64,000 nucleotides of DNA. It comes from Darksidea phi. Lineage: Eukaryota; Ascomycota; Dothideomycetes; Pleosporales; Lentitheciaceae. The notes under the pieces were generated by a model. That model was given only the letters and a program-made list of their open reading frames with translations, was not told where the DNA came from and did not search any database. Below, piece by piece: positions 34,735 to 45,600 of this stretch (position 1 is its first letter; every line of letters starts with the position of its first letter). The DNA is taken from positions 62,001-126,000 of the forward strand of contig JASJFT010000005.1 in NCBI GenBank assembly GCA_030770425.1, in the 5' to 3' direction. A program made the position numbers and the translations under genes.

Positions 34735-34883
34735 TGAGGCACGCCGCTGGGCCTGCTGGTGCTACATATCTGCCCTCCGAGTCCCTAAATTCCCCCCAAT
34801 ACAAACAACACGCTCTGCTCTGTAGCTTGAACGCACTACACGCAAACGAACACCGCACTACAAACCCCCCCACAACCGTCAAC

Positions 34884-35152
34884 ATGGGCGCCGTCGTATC
34901 ATGCGTACGTCTCCCCTCCCCCCATCCTCCACAACTATGTCCGTGCTAATGTCCGCCCAGATCCAGTCCATCTTCCGCACCATCGGCAACTGCATCATGG
35001 CCATTGTTAACGCCATCGCCGCCGCATGCAAAGCCGTCATCAACGCCATCGTCGCCCTCTTCGACATCATCATCTCCTGTCTGACATGCGGTCGCGGCGG
35101 CAGCAGGCGTCGCGGAGTCACGACGCGCACTCATCATACTAGTAGAGTCTAG
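34884..35152 (+). CDS. 70-residue conserved-type fungal protein with N-terminal acylation motif
   Basis: Two exons: 34884-34904 (only 21 nt) and 34961-35152, separated by a 56-bp intron with GTACGT donor. The tiny first exon encodes MGAVVSC: Gly2 with Ser6 fits the N-myristoylation consensus, and Cys7 is placed for palmitoylation, as in membrane-tethered signalling proteins. Exon 2 encodes an Ile/Ala-rich, strongly amphipathic or membrane-inserting helix (IQSIFRTIGNCIMAIVNAIA, continuing to ALFDIIISCLTCG) and a basic tail (RGGSRRRGVTTR). I recall near-identical short proteins being widespread but uncharacterised in Pezizomycotina; that is memory, not a search. No enzyme motif is present. The promoter has a TATA box and two CRE sites, so stress or developmental induction is plausible. 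Role unknown. Confidence 0.88.
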
Positions 35153-35571
35153 TAGTGCTCCGTCTTGATGCGCTCTGCTGAACCCTCGGGGCAGGGTGGC
35201 GCGCGAGGCGGAGCTTGGGCGTCTAGGTCTGCACATCGGGTACGCGGATGGGGATAGACGTGGCCGAGTATGGAGGAGTTAGGGGTTGCTGATAATGCCG
35301 TCGAGTGGTATCCTTTCTTTCCTTTGAACCGTCATAGTGGTGGCTGCGGGTTTTCCTGGATAATTCGGCGAGCGACGATGAGTGAGCGGGCGAGGCGAGT
35401 TGGAGCATGCATTCTTCATCATCGCGACAGCGATGTATAGATACCCCCTGTTTCGAATCAATCGGGTTCCACTGTTACTCCCATCTTCGATTATCGCTTG
35501 ATCTTACTTGGAGCAGTGAATGATATTTGCCCGATCTAGGGTATCAAGGCCTTGTTATTCATCTTCTACCA
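35153..35571. other. Short intergenic, convergent 3' ends
   Basis: These 419 bp lie between converging genes. I see no feature beyond the presumptive 3' untranslated regions. Confidence 0.5.
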
Positions 35572-36594
35572 TCATGCCGAGATAGGAAACGCCCCCTTTG
35601 CTCTCACGCACAACTGCCCATCTCTATCCTCAAGCGTACCGACTATCTCAACCGTCTTCTTGTTCATTGTAGGCAGCTCCTTCTTCGTCATATCTTTCCA
35701 CGATGGCAACCAAGACTTTGCAGCCGCGGGTTCCGCGTCAGGCGGAGGGGCGGCCTGGGGAAGGCTTGGCTTCGAGAAGGAGGCGCGGAGGACGTAGAAG
35801 TTGGTGCTGTTTGTTGGTTTGGCGTATGTCACGCTCATCGCAGTGGGCCTGGAGATGGAGTCTACATAACTTTTGTCAGCAATTGCGCCTTGTCGCGAGA
35901 AGACGTTAGGCGGAAAGGTATCCCTACCAATGGAAGTATCTGGCCCCGCGACCATCCTTGACATACAGTCCTCGAAGATGGTTGCTATAGCACCTCCATG
36001 CGCCAACCCAGGCCACCCACTCAACGCACCTCCAATCCAAACCACAGCCACCAACTCCCTCGTCTCCGCATTCCAGAACGCTCTCTGCACCCCCAAGCCT
36101 CTGCTTCCCGCCAAAGTCATCCCAGTCAGTGTCCTCGTCTTGCTCCCCCAATCCTCCTTCGACTCCACAATGTTCGTCTTGACATCCAATTCTGTCCACC
36201 CTTTATAGGCGCCTTCTGCACCAGTCCGCTCGAGGGAGCTGAGCAGTGTGTCGGCGTGCAGGTGGGAGCCCTGCGAGCGCATATATTTCACTATGTCGAG
36301 CCCTTCAATGTCGGAGGTTAGAGCGCGGAGGGCGAGTTCGTCTTCACGGGAGCCGGGGAGCGGATGCGGGAGTGGGGCGGCGAAGTTGCGGACTGTGAAG
36401 CCGAGGGCTGAGCCGGTAAGGAGGACCAGACCGTACCATATGTAGGATGCGCGGAAGAGGCGGCGTTTCGGGGGTATGGTGGAGCTTGGGGTGGTGGCAG
36501 CTTGACTTGAGTATGATCGCTGTGGTCGCCATTTGAGCGGACGCCTTCGTAATGGCGATGTGAACCGGGGGAGAACAACGCGCGTATGCAACAT
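35572..36594 (-). CDS. Mitochondrial hotdog-fold (thioesterase-like) membrane protein
   Basis: This is a member of the fungal UPF0644-type hotdog family, presumably an acyl-CoA thioesterase-like protein. The frame continues upstream through a GTG, but the first ATG is at 36594. The Arg-rich N-terminus (MLHTRVVLPRFTSPLRRRPL, then RSYSSQ) is a mitochondrial presequence. One membrane segment follows (YIWYGLVLLTGSALGFTV), then a soluble domain with the hotdog helix motif LAHGGAIATIFEDCM and the pairing strand AMSVTYAKPTNSTNFYVLRA. Unspliced, it gives 340 residues. A GT..AG intron with a gctgac branch point at 35862-35927 is exactly 66 bp and stop-free; splicing it would give 318 residues and a tighter family match. 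Catalytic residues cannot be confirmed. The gene lies downstream of the GFA gene on the same strand. Confidence 0.85.
   Translation of the reverse strand: MLHTRVVLPRFTSPLRRRPLKWRPQRSYSSQAATTPSSTIPPKRRLFRASYIWYGLVLLTGSALGFTVRNFAAPLPHPLPGSREDELALRALTSDIEGLDIVKYMRSQGSHLHADTLLSSLERTGAEGAYKGWTELDVKTNIVESKEDWGSKTRTLTGMTLAGSRGLGVQRAFWNAETRELVAVVWIGGALSGWPGLAHGGAIATIFEDCMSRMVAGPDTSIGRDTFPPNVFSRQGAIADKSYVDSISRPTAMSVTYAKPTNSTNFYVLRASFSKPSLPQAAPPPDAEPAAAKSWLPSWKDMTKKELPTMNKKTVEIVGTLEDRDGQLCVRAKGAFPISA
35862..35927 (-). other. In-frame, stop-free 66-bp intron (exitron-like)
   Basis: On the minus strand it runs GTAGGG...gctgac...TATGTAG, 66 bp, phase 1. Both the retained and the spliced forms keep the hotdog frame. 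The inserted 22 residues (starting GRDTFPPNVF) are not part of the fold as I know it. Confidence 0.65.
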
Positions 36595-36829
36595 GTTGGG
36601 CAATTGCACCCCACTGAGATGGCCGGTAAAGTGATGAAAAAAGGTGAAGCTTGCTCGAAGATCAAAGCTCCGAGGCTCAAATGTCTTGGCGTTTAGATCC
36701 TACACATCTCCACCTCCCTTCTTCTCCTCCAACGCTGAATTCTCTCCTAAAATGATCACTATCTTCCAACACGCCAAAATACCTTCGATCGAACTGAAAA
36801 GGTCCAGACGGTAATCGCAATGGTTCTGC

Positions 36830-37333
36830 TCAGTGCAGATAGTCCGAATCAACGAAAGGTGACTTATTCCACCCATCCCAGTGTACTATCTGAAGCTTAT
36901 CTACCTTGACGTCTTTAAACATACGGACCTATCATCCCGTCAGCCGCCTATGACGAATAGTTGATCAACAGCGACTACTCACATTAACCCCTAGCAAGTC
37001 CGGGCTTTCTCCGAACTCTGGCATTCTGGGATCAAAGAACACTGCACTCCCACATCGACCACAGAACTTATGGTGGTTCCTCTTGATCCCAAACGAATAC
37101 GATTTAAGGGCCTCTGCACCGCTCTTCACAACGACCTGCTCGCGCAACGGATACACAAGCAGATACCCATTGCGCGAGCAAATCGAGCAGTTGCACTCAA
37201 CGACCTTCTGTTTGGCAAGAGGCGGCGAGAGCGTTACGGTGTACTGCACAGTTCCGCAATGACAAAGCGCGTTGTAGGTTTGCGCGTCCGACGAGCCGAA
37301 GGCGGGCAGATGAGGGAAGTCTTCGTTACCCAT
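36830..37333 (-). CDS. GFA-domain (Mss4-like) zinc protein
   Basis: This is a small member of the glutathione-dependent formaldehyde-activating enzyme family, which binds two structural or catalytic zinc ions. Most fungal paralogues have unknown substrates. Exons are 37333-36983 and 36928-36830, giving 149 residues. Zinc ligands are visible as CHCGTVQYTV, CNCSICSRNG and KFCGRCGSAVFF. The second exon (VRMFKDVKVDKLQ, ending SDYLH) completes the family's C-terminal strand after an intron with donor gtgagt and a ggctgac branch point. An in-frame ATG at 37426 would add 31 residues, but a TATAAA box overlaps it (37426-37431), so transcription probably starts downstream; the ATG at 37333 (ACAACATGG) is preferred. 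A 235-bp gap separates it from the hotdog gene on the same strand. Confidence 0.87.
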
Positions 37334-39258
37334 GTTGTTTGTGAGATTGCGAAAGAGGAAGTTCGTAGGAGGGCTGGGTGGGCTGGTATGGTTGTGTTCG
37401 AGTAAGCGCTCTATAATTGCGCTCATTTATATGTCGGCATGAACCAGGAGGCAGCAGCCTTGCGCTGATGTGCTGGATGAGGCCTACGGGATTATTCGCA
37501 CGCCGCGGAGTGGGTTGCTTGGCTGCATTGCATATGCGGCCAGCCTGCCCTCCGACATCCGACAAGAGATCGCCGTGTGCCGACCACCATGGTTGGGAAA
37601 AAGAAGAACCGCGAAATGCCATATTCCCTCGAGTCAGCAGACTTCATCAAGAGCTAACAGTCTCTTTTGGTACCTCTAGTGCCTACGTACGATGCCCAGA
37701 CAGCCATCCACATATCGAAATAGATCGAGCCGTCTCTTAACTTCACCCATGCCACCGTCAATGCGAGCAATACATTACAACAAAGCTCCCAAAACATCCA
37801 ATACCTCCCACAATGCCACCGTCTCGTACCACAACTCCGTCACCTGTCCAACCCACCCTCACCCATCAACGCATGTTCCACCGCTTTCGCCCATTGGAAG
37901 TGGCACACCCACCGATCTAGTCCCCCTGCTTCGACATCGATCCCATCTCACCCACCAAACACTCTCTCGGGCCCAGCTTGCTCACCGTCACGCAAACCCA
38001 TACACAGCCGTGCTACCATCGTCACCGGGCTCTCCGATTGGTGTCTCAGATGCATATGCGCTATTGATTTGGGCGGTTTCCAGGTGATCGGGTTGGTGTC
38101 GTACTGACGTTAAGCCTAGTGCCGTTACCTGGGTGCTGGGTTGCCTGGCTTGGGTGGGCGTACGGGAGCGGTGGATGTGTGGGATCTTGGGGAACCGTGT
38201 AGGTTACCCAGGCGGCTGTGCGAGGGTTGATGAGAGGGTGAGACGAAGTGGTTGGACTCGAGGGGCGCCTACGCCGGTCGCAGGCTAGGACTGGCAAGTG
38301 TCGGTGCCTTTGCACAATTCTCTGAGCTATGACTCGTGTAGGCTTCAGCAGCGAAAGCACAGCTGAGTCACCCCGTCGCCCCGTTGAAGTCTCCTACCTG
38401 TTCCACACCGCCCGGAACACCTCTTCCTTTAGCTCTCTCTTCTTACATGCTACGGTTCATATCTTCACACTGGACGCAACAAAGCTTGAAACTAGCTCAA
38501 TAACAGAAACATAGGGTAGATATTCCACCGAAACTTTCATAGCATTCTCGTCCCACACGCCCTCTTAGGTATCTCCATTCCACTCTATTTACCTGCACGA
38601 TGGTGAAACAGCAACTACGGTATAGCCTCTATCTCGAGAGGTGCGGCGTGTTTGAACAGTAGAGCCTCGGAAGCATTCATCAACGTCAATCTTTCAAATC
38701 CTGCACAAAATTCAGAGTAATAAAGGGCCACTCATCTGTCTACCATTTGACGTCTAAAATGCCTGTAACATATATATACATATACACGCATTGAAGAACT
38801 GCAAATGTACAAAGCAAAGCAAAGCAACTTAGCGACCACTTTTAAAAAGAAACCCCATTTAATTTTATTTAAATTTTTTTTTCTTTTTTCCCCAAATACA
38901 AGCCCTCCTCTAAGACTTGCTCTCAAACTTCCAAACCAACGACACGACACAGCGCATTGTTCATTCCCTAGCTCCGCGAAAAGCAGGTCCTTCTATCCAT
39001 TCTTATACTCGCAGGCAGGGGTTCTAGCCCTGGGGCTATGGGATCGCAGTGACGTATATACCGTTTCTAGAATGAGAATGTGGGCGGCGGCTTTATAGAC
39101 TGTCTGTGTTTGCTAGAACAACGTTTTAATATACATGTGTTCTCGTTCTTGGTACCATCCAGGTTAATTTTTTTTTTCTTCTCACGTATCTTTCTAGATC
39201 AACTACACAAGCTAATACATTCATCAAGCTCGAGGAACCACGCAGCGCAGACGCGGAC

Positions 39259-39288
39259 TGTGGCTGTGGATGTGGATGTGGCTGTGGC
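39259..39288 (+). repeat. Hexamer tandem repeat (tgtggm)5
   Basis: There are five copies of tgtggc/tgtgga. In one frame this encodes a Cys-Gly run (DCGCGCGCGCGMDGG) inside a frame open for about 70 codons but with no upstream ATG. It is a microsatellite unless a spliced start is found. Confidence 0.8.
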
Positions 39289-41573
39289 ATGGATGGAGGA
39301 AGCGTTGGTAAGAACTACTTAACAGATGTAACGCGAGAAGGAGAGCCAGGAAATGCAAATCACGACTTCTTCCGCAGTCTAACCAACACAACGCAAGACT
39401 TCATCAATTAATTAACTCTACAGCGTTAATGCCGATGAAGGTCATTCGCCATGTCTGTCATCTAGTTCTTGATCGGTCTTAGGGACTCTGCTACTATTAA
39501 TCCGAGGACTGTGACACGGAAGCCTCCTTGTAGGATGAACTCTACCTTGAGCACAGCCGTGTTTAGCGGGGACTTCAGTTATTGGTTATAGATAAGGAGC
39601 AACGAGCCACAGTCCTTAAGCGCCCGGACGAAGAACGGGCGGAGGACGAGTGTGGTTGAGTAGAGAGCGGTGTCTAGCGTGAGTGAGAGAGAGAGAGAGG
39701 GAGGGGGTTGGCGGGTAGGCGTGTGTAGATGGGTCATGCGGAATAACCTTCGTATTCAAAATTTTGAACCAGCACCCAAGTCACTCGTTCATCGTGAATA
39801 TAAGTTGGTTATCGAATCAAGGCACTTACTGTAACAACGCAGGAAGGAATTAGATACATTCCAGCGCCAACGAGTTTGTCCAACTACCTAGCGTGCCAGC
39901 TGCTTGCCATCAAGTCCTCTTTGACCATATGGTACTCTCACGGCTTTGTATATCGCCGGTTGGATGCGAAATGTACAATGATGGCGGTAGTTCCAAGCTA
40001 TGGAGGGGAGGGTGTTTGGTTCATGGTGTTGAGCCGTAATGGCAAAGCCGACAGCATGCCCGACTGCGATGAGCGGTGAAGGGCCGGGCGAGGGTTGCCT
40101 AAAAGTCAATATGTAGTAGCTCGAGAAGAAGGATATCGCGCTTCCGGTTTGCGATGGCTGACGAATCTAAATGTAGCAATGAAGGCTATGGTCTAGACTT
40201 CAGCTGACCTCGAACCCGGCCCGCTTTGTCGCCTTTTCTTAGCATAACTCTGTGACGTGCATCTACCAAGGTAGGCGGCTTGCCAACGCCCGAGGTGGGT
40301 ATCGTCAGACGAGAAGACCCAGTATCTGAGTCCACCATGTGAAAAACAGCCCCCCTGCTAAAAGCGAAGACGGCGGCGCAAGATTTTCGTTCTGCGCGTG
40401 ACGCTTGTAACAGTCAGCCTGCGCGAGAGAGAGAGTGTGTGTGTATGTTTGCCTTTAGCGACTTCTTCGTAAGCTAATCGCCCGCGTCGCCAACGAAGCA
40501 AGCTATCACCAGTACAGCTCAACATAAATTGGAAGTGACCAGAGTCTAGCCTAGTCGCGTGAACTTAGTGGGCCTGAATGGCTCCGGCCCCACGCGTGGG
40601 GATATCGCGCTGGATGACAATGATCTAAGAAAAGTAAGCCATTGGAGACCTGACGAATTGGATTAGCCTCCGCATGCCGCATCTCTGCATCACAAAAGAT
40701 AGGATTTCTTCGGTGAGACTAAAGGCGAAGCTCGGGAATGGTATATGGTTTGTATGATGAATGCAGTGCGATGTGGTACCCAAAACAGCTGTGACAGGAA
40801 AGCTGCGATGACAAAAACCTCACTGGTATACAATCCCGCTCATACTCGGTATCCGGAGTCTAGATTATAAACAGGAGTCGGTATTCTGATGTGAGGATGT
40901 CGGGGCCAGCATAATTCCTCACCGGCACGCGCTACCAAGCGAGGCTAGAGAGGTAGTCACCCGCCCCAACTTTACAACCCCGATGCGTACATCATGTCAG
41001 ACGAAAACTGCTGGCCAACAAAGAGAGTGCTTACAGCGCGAAGGCGCTGGGGAACGCTCACACGCGGATAGTAAGCCACAGTCAGCAACACGTTGCCACA
41101 AGGAAGGGAACGGGCTCTCGGGGCTTGGAGGAGTTGTGTTCAAGAGCGACGGGAAGCAGAGCATTATTGTGGTAAGCGCAATCAAGCGTGGCAATTACCA
41201 ATACGATATACGTCGTTCAAAAAGAAATTGCTGCTTGGCTGTTGTTGTCCAAAGCTACTGATTTCCTCTTCGAGCGATTAGTACATGATGCTTTGCTGGC
41301 GATAAAGAGCTGAACAGTATACGAGCCACTTCGCGAGCCACCTTGGCAGAACCGACAACGAGCTATTGATGGACAAAGACATTTCGGTTTGTGATAAAAG
41401 CAAGCGTTTATGGATGCGGACACCGAAAGGGTTAAGTTTTGCCCAATGAGGAGTGACGAGGTCGTACTCGATTTGCCCATGACCAGATTGGCTTCGTAAA
41501 TGCAGTCAGCAGTAAAAGGTTCGTTTACGATCGAGACATAGTCTTCGTGGTTGATAGGCTCGAAGACAAGGCT

Positions 41574-41586
41574 CCCCCCCCCCCCC
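41574..41586 (+). repeat. C homopolymer, 13 bp
   Basis: Thirteen consecutive C. Such runs are prone to slippage and sequencing error. Confidence 0.9.
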
Positions 41587-42600
41587 AAAATGCTTGTGGT
41601 GGTGTAGAAACTCAGTCAAAAAGGCCGGTCTTCACTCTAAGCATGTATTACGGCGCAAGAGGCATTCTCCGATGCAAGCGAAGCGGCGGGCAGTTTTCAG
41701 CGCCGCAAGCGTTTGCTCGAGCTCGTGAAGAGCAGGGACTCTGTGTCGGATTGCTTATGGACGCGATTGGCGGAGTTGTACGTGACCGGAACACACGGTG
41801 TAGGTTACGAAATCCAGTTATCGAGAGGCCAAGAGATTGGTCCGGATTCTGTCAAAAGACAGGTCATTCAGCAGGTTGCTGCATGTCAGCAGCGAATGAT
41901 GTCGGCCCTCCATACTCCCACAAGACAATGTCTAGTTGGAAACGGCAAGAAGAGTGGCCATCTTGGAACTATAGTCGGATGCTTGCAGATATTCTTTGGG
42001 GTCCGTCGCCAGAGGACGAAGCGCGCGCACTCTCGGAGCAAGTGAGTGCGCGGCATCCTCTTGGTAGTGCCCATTGTGCGAAACAGGGGCTGAAGTGGAA
42101 AAGTGCCTCGACAACGATCGGGCCACTGTACCCAGGCATTTTTGCGGGGCTAGGCTCCCCTGTGTACATCCTGAGTGCCGGATCTGCAGATCCAGACCAG
42201 CTGCGGGCTGGCTTGAATGGCGTCAAGCCTAGCGGGCACGATAACTGGCGTCTGTTTCAGGAAATGAGTTGCACACCAGAAGTTGAAGATTAACGGGATC
42301 CCCAAGTGGAGCTTCAGAGGCTTCAGAGGAGAGTTTGACCACGCTGCGGACGCAGGTACAGCAGAAATGCTGTTTGCGCCTTCGCGTGCCGAAGACGCTT
42401 CTTTGGCGCCATCAAGGAACCATTAAGCTAGACCGGCGTCCCATTGCTCACTCTTACGGAATTTTCCGTAGAGTGGTAGAGAGCAGCACAATGGTCCGAG
42501 CGGCACCGGGGAGACACAAACTCTGCTGATGCAGAAACGAGACGGCTCCCGCAAGGCATTCTTGGTGTATAGCAAAAAAGAAAAATAAAGGAGAGCAAGA

Positions 42601-45600
42601 AACCAATAAGAAGATGCGGAAATGCGTCTGTTGAGCCCAAAGCTGGGGGGGTCAACAATTAGTGGAAAAACCAAAGCGGTTAACGGTGACACGGACGCTG
42701 CGGGACACAGGAGTCCAAACCTACTTTGCTGCAAGATGTCGCTTTTCAGCACACGACAGGGTTTGGCGACGGCGGCTCTGAGTTTTACAAGCCGAGAAAC
42801 GACGATTGATTCGATGCGTAGCCGCAGATGCCTGTTGCGACTTGCATCACACAGGAGGAATAGCTTCCGAGATGAGGAGATGCATGCTCAGGACCGCGGG
42901 ATGTGCGGACGGTCATTTCACCAACAGGGACTTACTCGTAGTGCAGTGTGCTGCGGTGCATGGCCAGACGATACGAGGGCAGAACAAGGCGCGTTCCAGT
43001 ACATGCGTGGCTGTTGGCGAACAACGGCCCCGGCTGGAATCTGGCCCGACGGTAGGATCTTCGTGAGGCGGGCAGGCATCGACGCTGGCTTGGGAGAGCA
43101 CCCGGTCTCCTGGGAGTGGGAGGCTCAACGTGGGCGCCGCCGCCGCCGCCGGGAACGGGGAGGAGCAGCTGGATGGGGGAGTCGCGAGACGACTGCTAGC
43201 CATGCCTGCAGCAGTCCCAACATCACGGGTCGGGCTTGGTCGGCTCGAGGATGAGGAGTCGGCCGTCGGCGCCAGGGGCGGCGGGATGCGGAAAGGCTTG
43301 GTGGCTGTCCAAAACACCAATGTGAGCCGTGTGAAAACTAAGTTGTGCGGCGGCGGATGACAGGGGCCGAGCGGCGAACTGGAGTGCATGCTGAGCCAGC
43401 AGAGCCAGAGCCAACAGAGCCAGCGGAGCCAGCCGTGCCGAAGCAGCAGCGCGTCGATGGATGGACGCGGTACCGACGGTGCACGGTGCGTACTGGCGAT
43501 GGTGGTACACGAACACATGAGGGGGGGGGTGGTGTTTTGACGCGGCGCCGCAGATGACGGTCGATGGGAGGGGTCGACGACAGGGAATGGGGATCGAGAG
43601 CGACGTGCAGGACTGGCCAGGGCGGGGTAACGGACGGAGCAGGCGCCACCCTGCTACGCGAACGCGAGGTCGAAATAAGCTAGGTGAAGTCTAAGCAAGC
43701 GCGGCCTGGGAAATCCGGCAGAGGGGATGCTCAGTGCGCGCGCGAGGTTCGTTCGCGGCGCAGGGATGGGGCCATCGACGTGCAGCGCTGTTTCTCTGTG
43801 GTGGAGCGGGTGGAGCTTGGTGCGGCTGGTGGAGCTGGGTGCGGCTGGTGCAGCTGGTGCACGCTGGGGCCGACGATTCTCTCGTCGGGCGTCAAGAGGC
43901 AAAGGCCACTGGGCGGCCGCACATCGCAGCGCGCCGTCGACGCCTGCTACCGAGTGCAGATTGTGACAGGCTCGCTTATGCGGCGGCCCCATTGGCCCAA
44001 CGCGGCGGGGGCAGCGGGTGTGGTTTTGGGTGCGCTAGGTGCAGACTGCGACACGAGGATGCGATGCCCAGTGGTGGTCCTTCATCTCGAGCCCTTTTGG
44101 GGGGGGGAGGGGGAGGATGCGGCGAGCGAGCATGTCGTCTGCGGTGCGCGCGTGTTGCCCAGCACACCGGCGCAGTGTCCCTCCCAGCATACCAGCAGCG
44201 TGTTTCTCCCGGAGCCTCATCTGCCAGGGCTGTCCCACGCACACCGCCGCGCCAGGCATGTCGCTTGCGGCTAAGAGATCTCTTGGCATGCACCTCAAGC
44301 GGACCAGCACGTCCACGGTTGACGAGCCTGGAACGATTCGAGCGCCCATGGCCAGGGCGGCTGCGGAGGCCCCTCGCACGTCGACGCCAGACGCTCCCCG
44401 GTCCCCGGGCACGCCAGCTGTCACCCACGGCCAACGGGCGCCTCGTGCTCGCCGCCCGCGACGACGACGCTGCCGCTGCTGCTGCTGCCGGTGCTGCTGC
44501 TGGGCCATGGCCGTCCGGGGCCCTCCAGCGCGCGCGCTGCACCGCCAAGCATCGACTGCAGCTCCACGTGGGGATCGGCCGGTGTGCGGACGCGGTGCTC
44601 GCCCAGCGGGATCAGTGAGATGAGCAGGAGCAGGGAGGGCGCGCAGCGTGCTTACACCGTCCGCTCTGGGACCGACACGTGCCGCAGACAATATACTGCA
44701 ATGTAAAAGGGGGCCTAAAAATAAACCGGCGGCCCAGGCGGGGGCTGCGCGAGCGATCCAACGACGTCGCGCTGGGGCCAGAAAGCAGGTTGCCGGGACG
44801 GGTCCGTCGAGCGTCGTCGTGCGCCAGACGAGCGACGGGAGACGAGATGAATGAAACTGGTGCGCACCCGGTCCGTGACAGCTGTCGATCGAGCGCTCGC
44901 CGCCGGCCTCAAGACGCAGCCCCTCCCGCGGCGGCGCAGTGAATCGCTCAATCATGTGCCGCATCCTCTCGTGCTCGGCTGGCTCGAGCCTGGCAACCTG
45001 TCGTCAGCTCGAGGAGCCAGGAGCACGGTCAAGTATTGGTCGCCGAAGCACTGGCCGCATGCGTGCCAGGCCCGCCCTCAGCGGGTGTGCCCAGCGGCGC
45101 CGTCGACGCCGGGGACCATGTGCTGCAGCGTGCAGTGTGCTGCGTGGTTGCGGTTGCGCGGTTGCGAGCAGCCCTCGCCATCCTCCCCAGACCCCCAACC
45201 TGGCCGCGCCGTCGCCGGCGCAGCGATCGGCGACGAGGAACGACGAACAGACGAACAGACGGCCGACGACGAGCAGCGTCTTTGTGTGCGGAGGGCGCCC
45301 GGGCCCGCGCTTTGTCTCGCTCGTCGTGCTCGTCTCGCGCGTCTTGCCTGGCACGGCTCGCCTTGGGCCAGACCGCGTCCGTGCGTGTGGGCTGCTGGCG
45401 CCAGTCCCCCGACCGCATCCAGCGTGCCCGCCCACTGCCACCCTTGCACCCTTGGGCCATGGAAAAACAAAAAGGCCGTCTTTCGCGGCCGTCGCGCTGC
45501 GTGTGCCGCGACGCTGGGTCAGGAGGAGCCGCATGTCCCCCCTCTGCCCCCCCTCCCCCATCGCGCCCTCGCGAGGGCAAGGTGTCTTGACGCAAGACAT

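Larger units (their letters stand above)
33430..34883. other. Intergenic with stress-type promoter elements
   Basis: This is 1.45 kb between the channel gene and the small acylated-type protein. The right part holds two perfect TGACGTCA sites and a TATA box, listed separately. Open frames of up to 138 codons here (34141-34557) have no domain and run against the promoter elements. Confidence 0.5.
37334..42600. other. Gene-poor interval, left half
   Basis: I support no gene in these 5.3 kb. The longest frames (132 codons at 37692-38087; 248 codons at 41547-42293, starting at a GTG and crossing a C homopolymer) have no domain and unnatural composition. Simple sequence is scattered through it: a T/A tract at about 38860-38890, five hexamers of tgtggm at 39259-39288, a GA run at about 39685-39700, a GA-then-GT run at about 40425-40445, and 13 consecutive C at 41574-41586. 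Confidence 0.45.

Noticed and set aside
37692..38087. 132-codon plus-strand frame
   Set aside because: Pro/Ser/His-rich without domain; opposite-strand frames of similar length are present.
40200..40240. tRNA-like B-box on the minus strand (ggttcgaggtc)
   Set aside because: No matching A-box or foldable cloverleaf around it; no tRNA gene was found anywhere in the window.
41547..42293. 248-codon plus-strand open frame
   Set aside because: It starts at GTG, crosses a 13-C homopolymer, has no domain, signal or plausible splice partners; the ATG-initiated part is only about 217 codons with no recognisable composition.
43734..44618. 294-codon plus-strand open frame
   Set aside because: It overlaps a 309-codon minus-strand frame (44035-44964). 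Both are Arg/Ala/Pro/Ser-rich, contain homopolymer-encoded runs and have no domain; expected in stop-poor GC-rich noncoding DNA.
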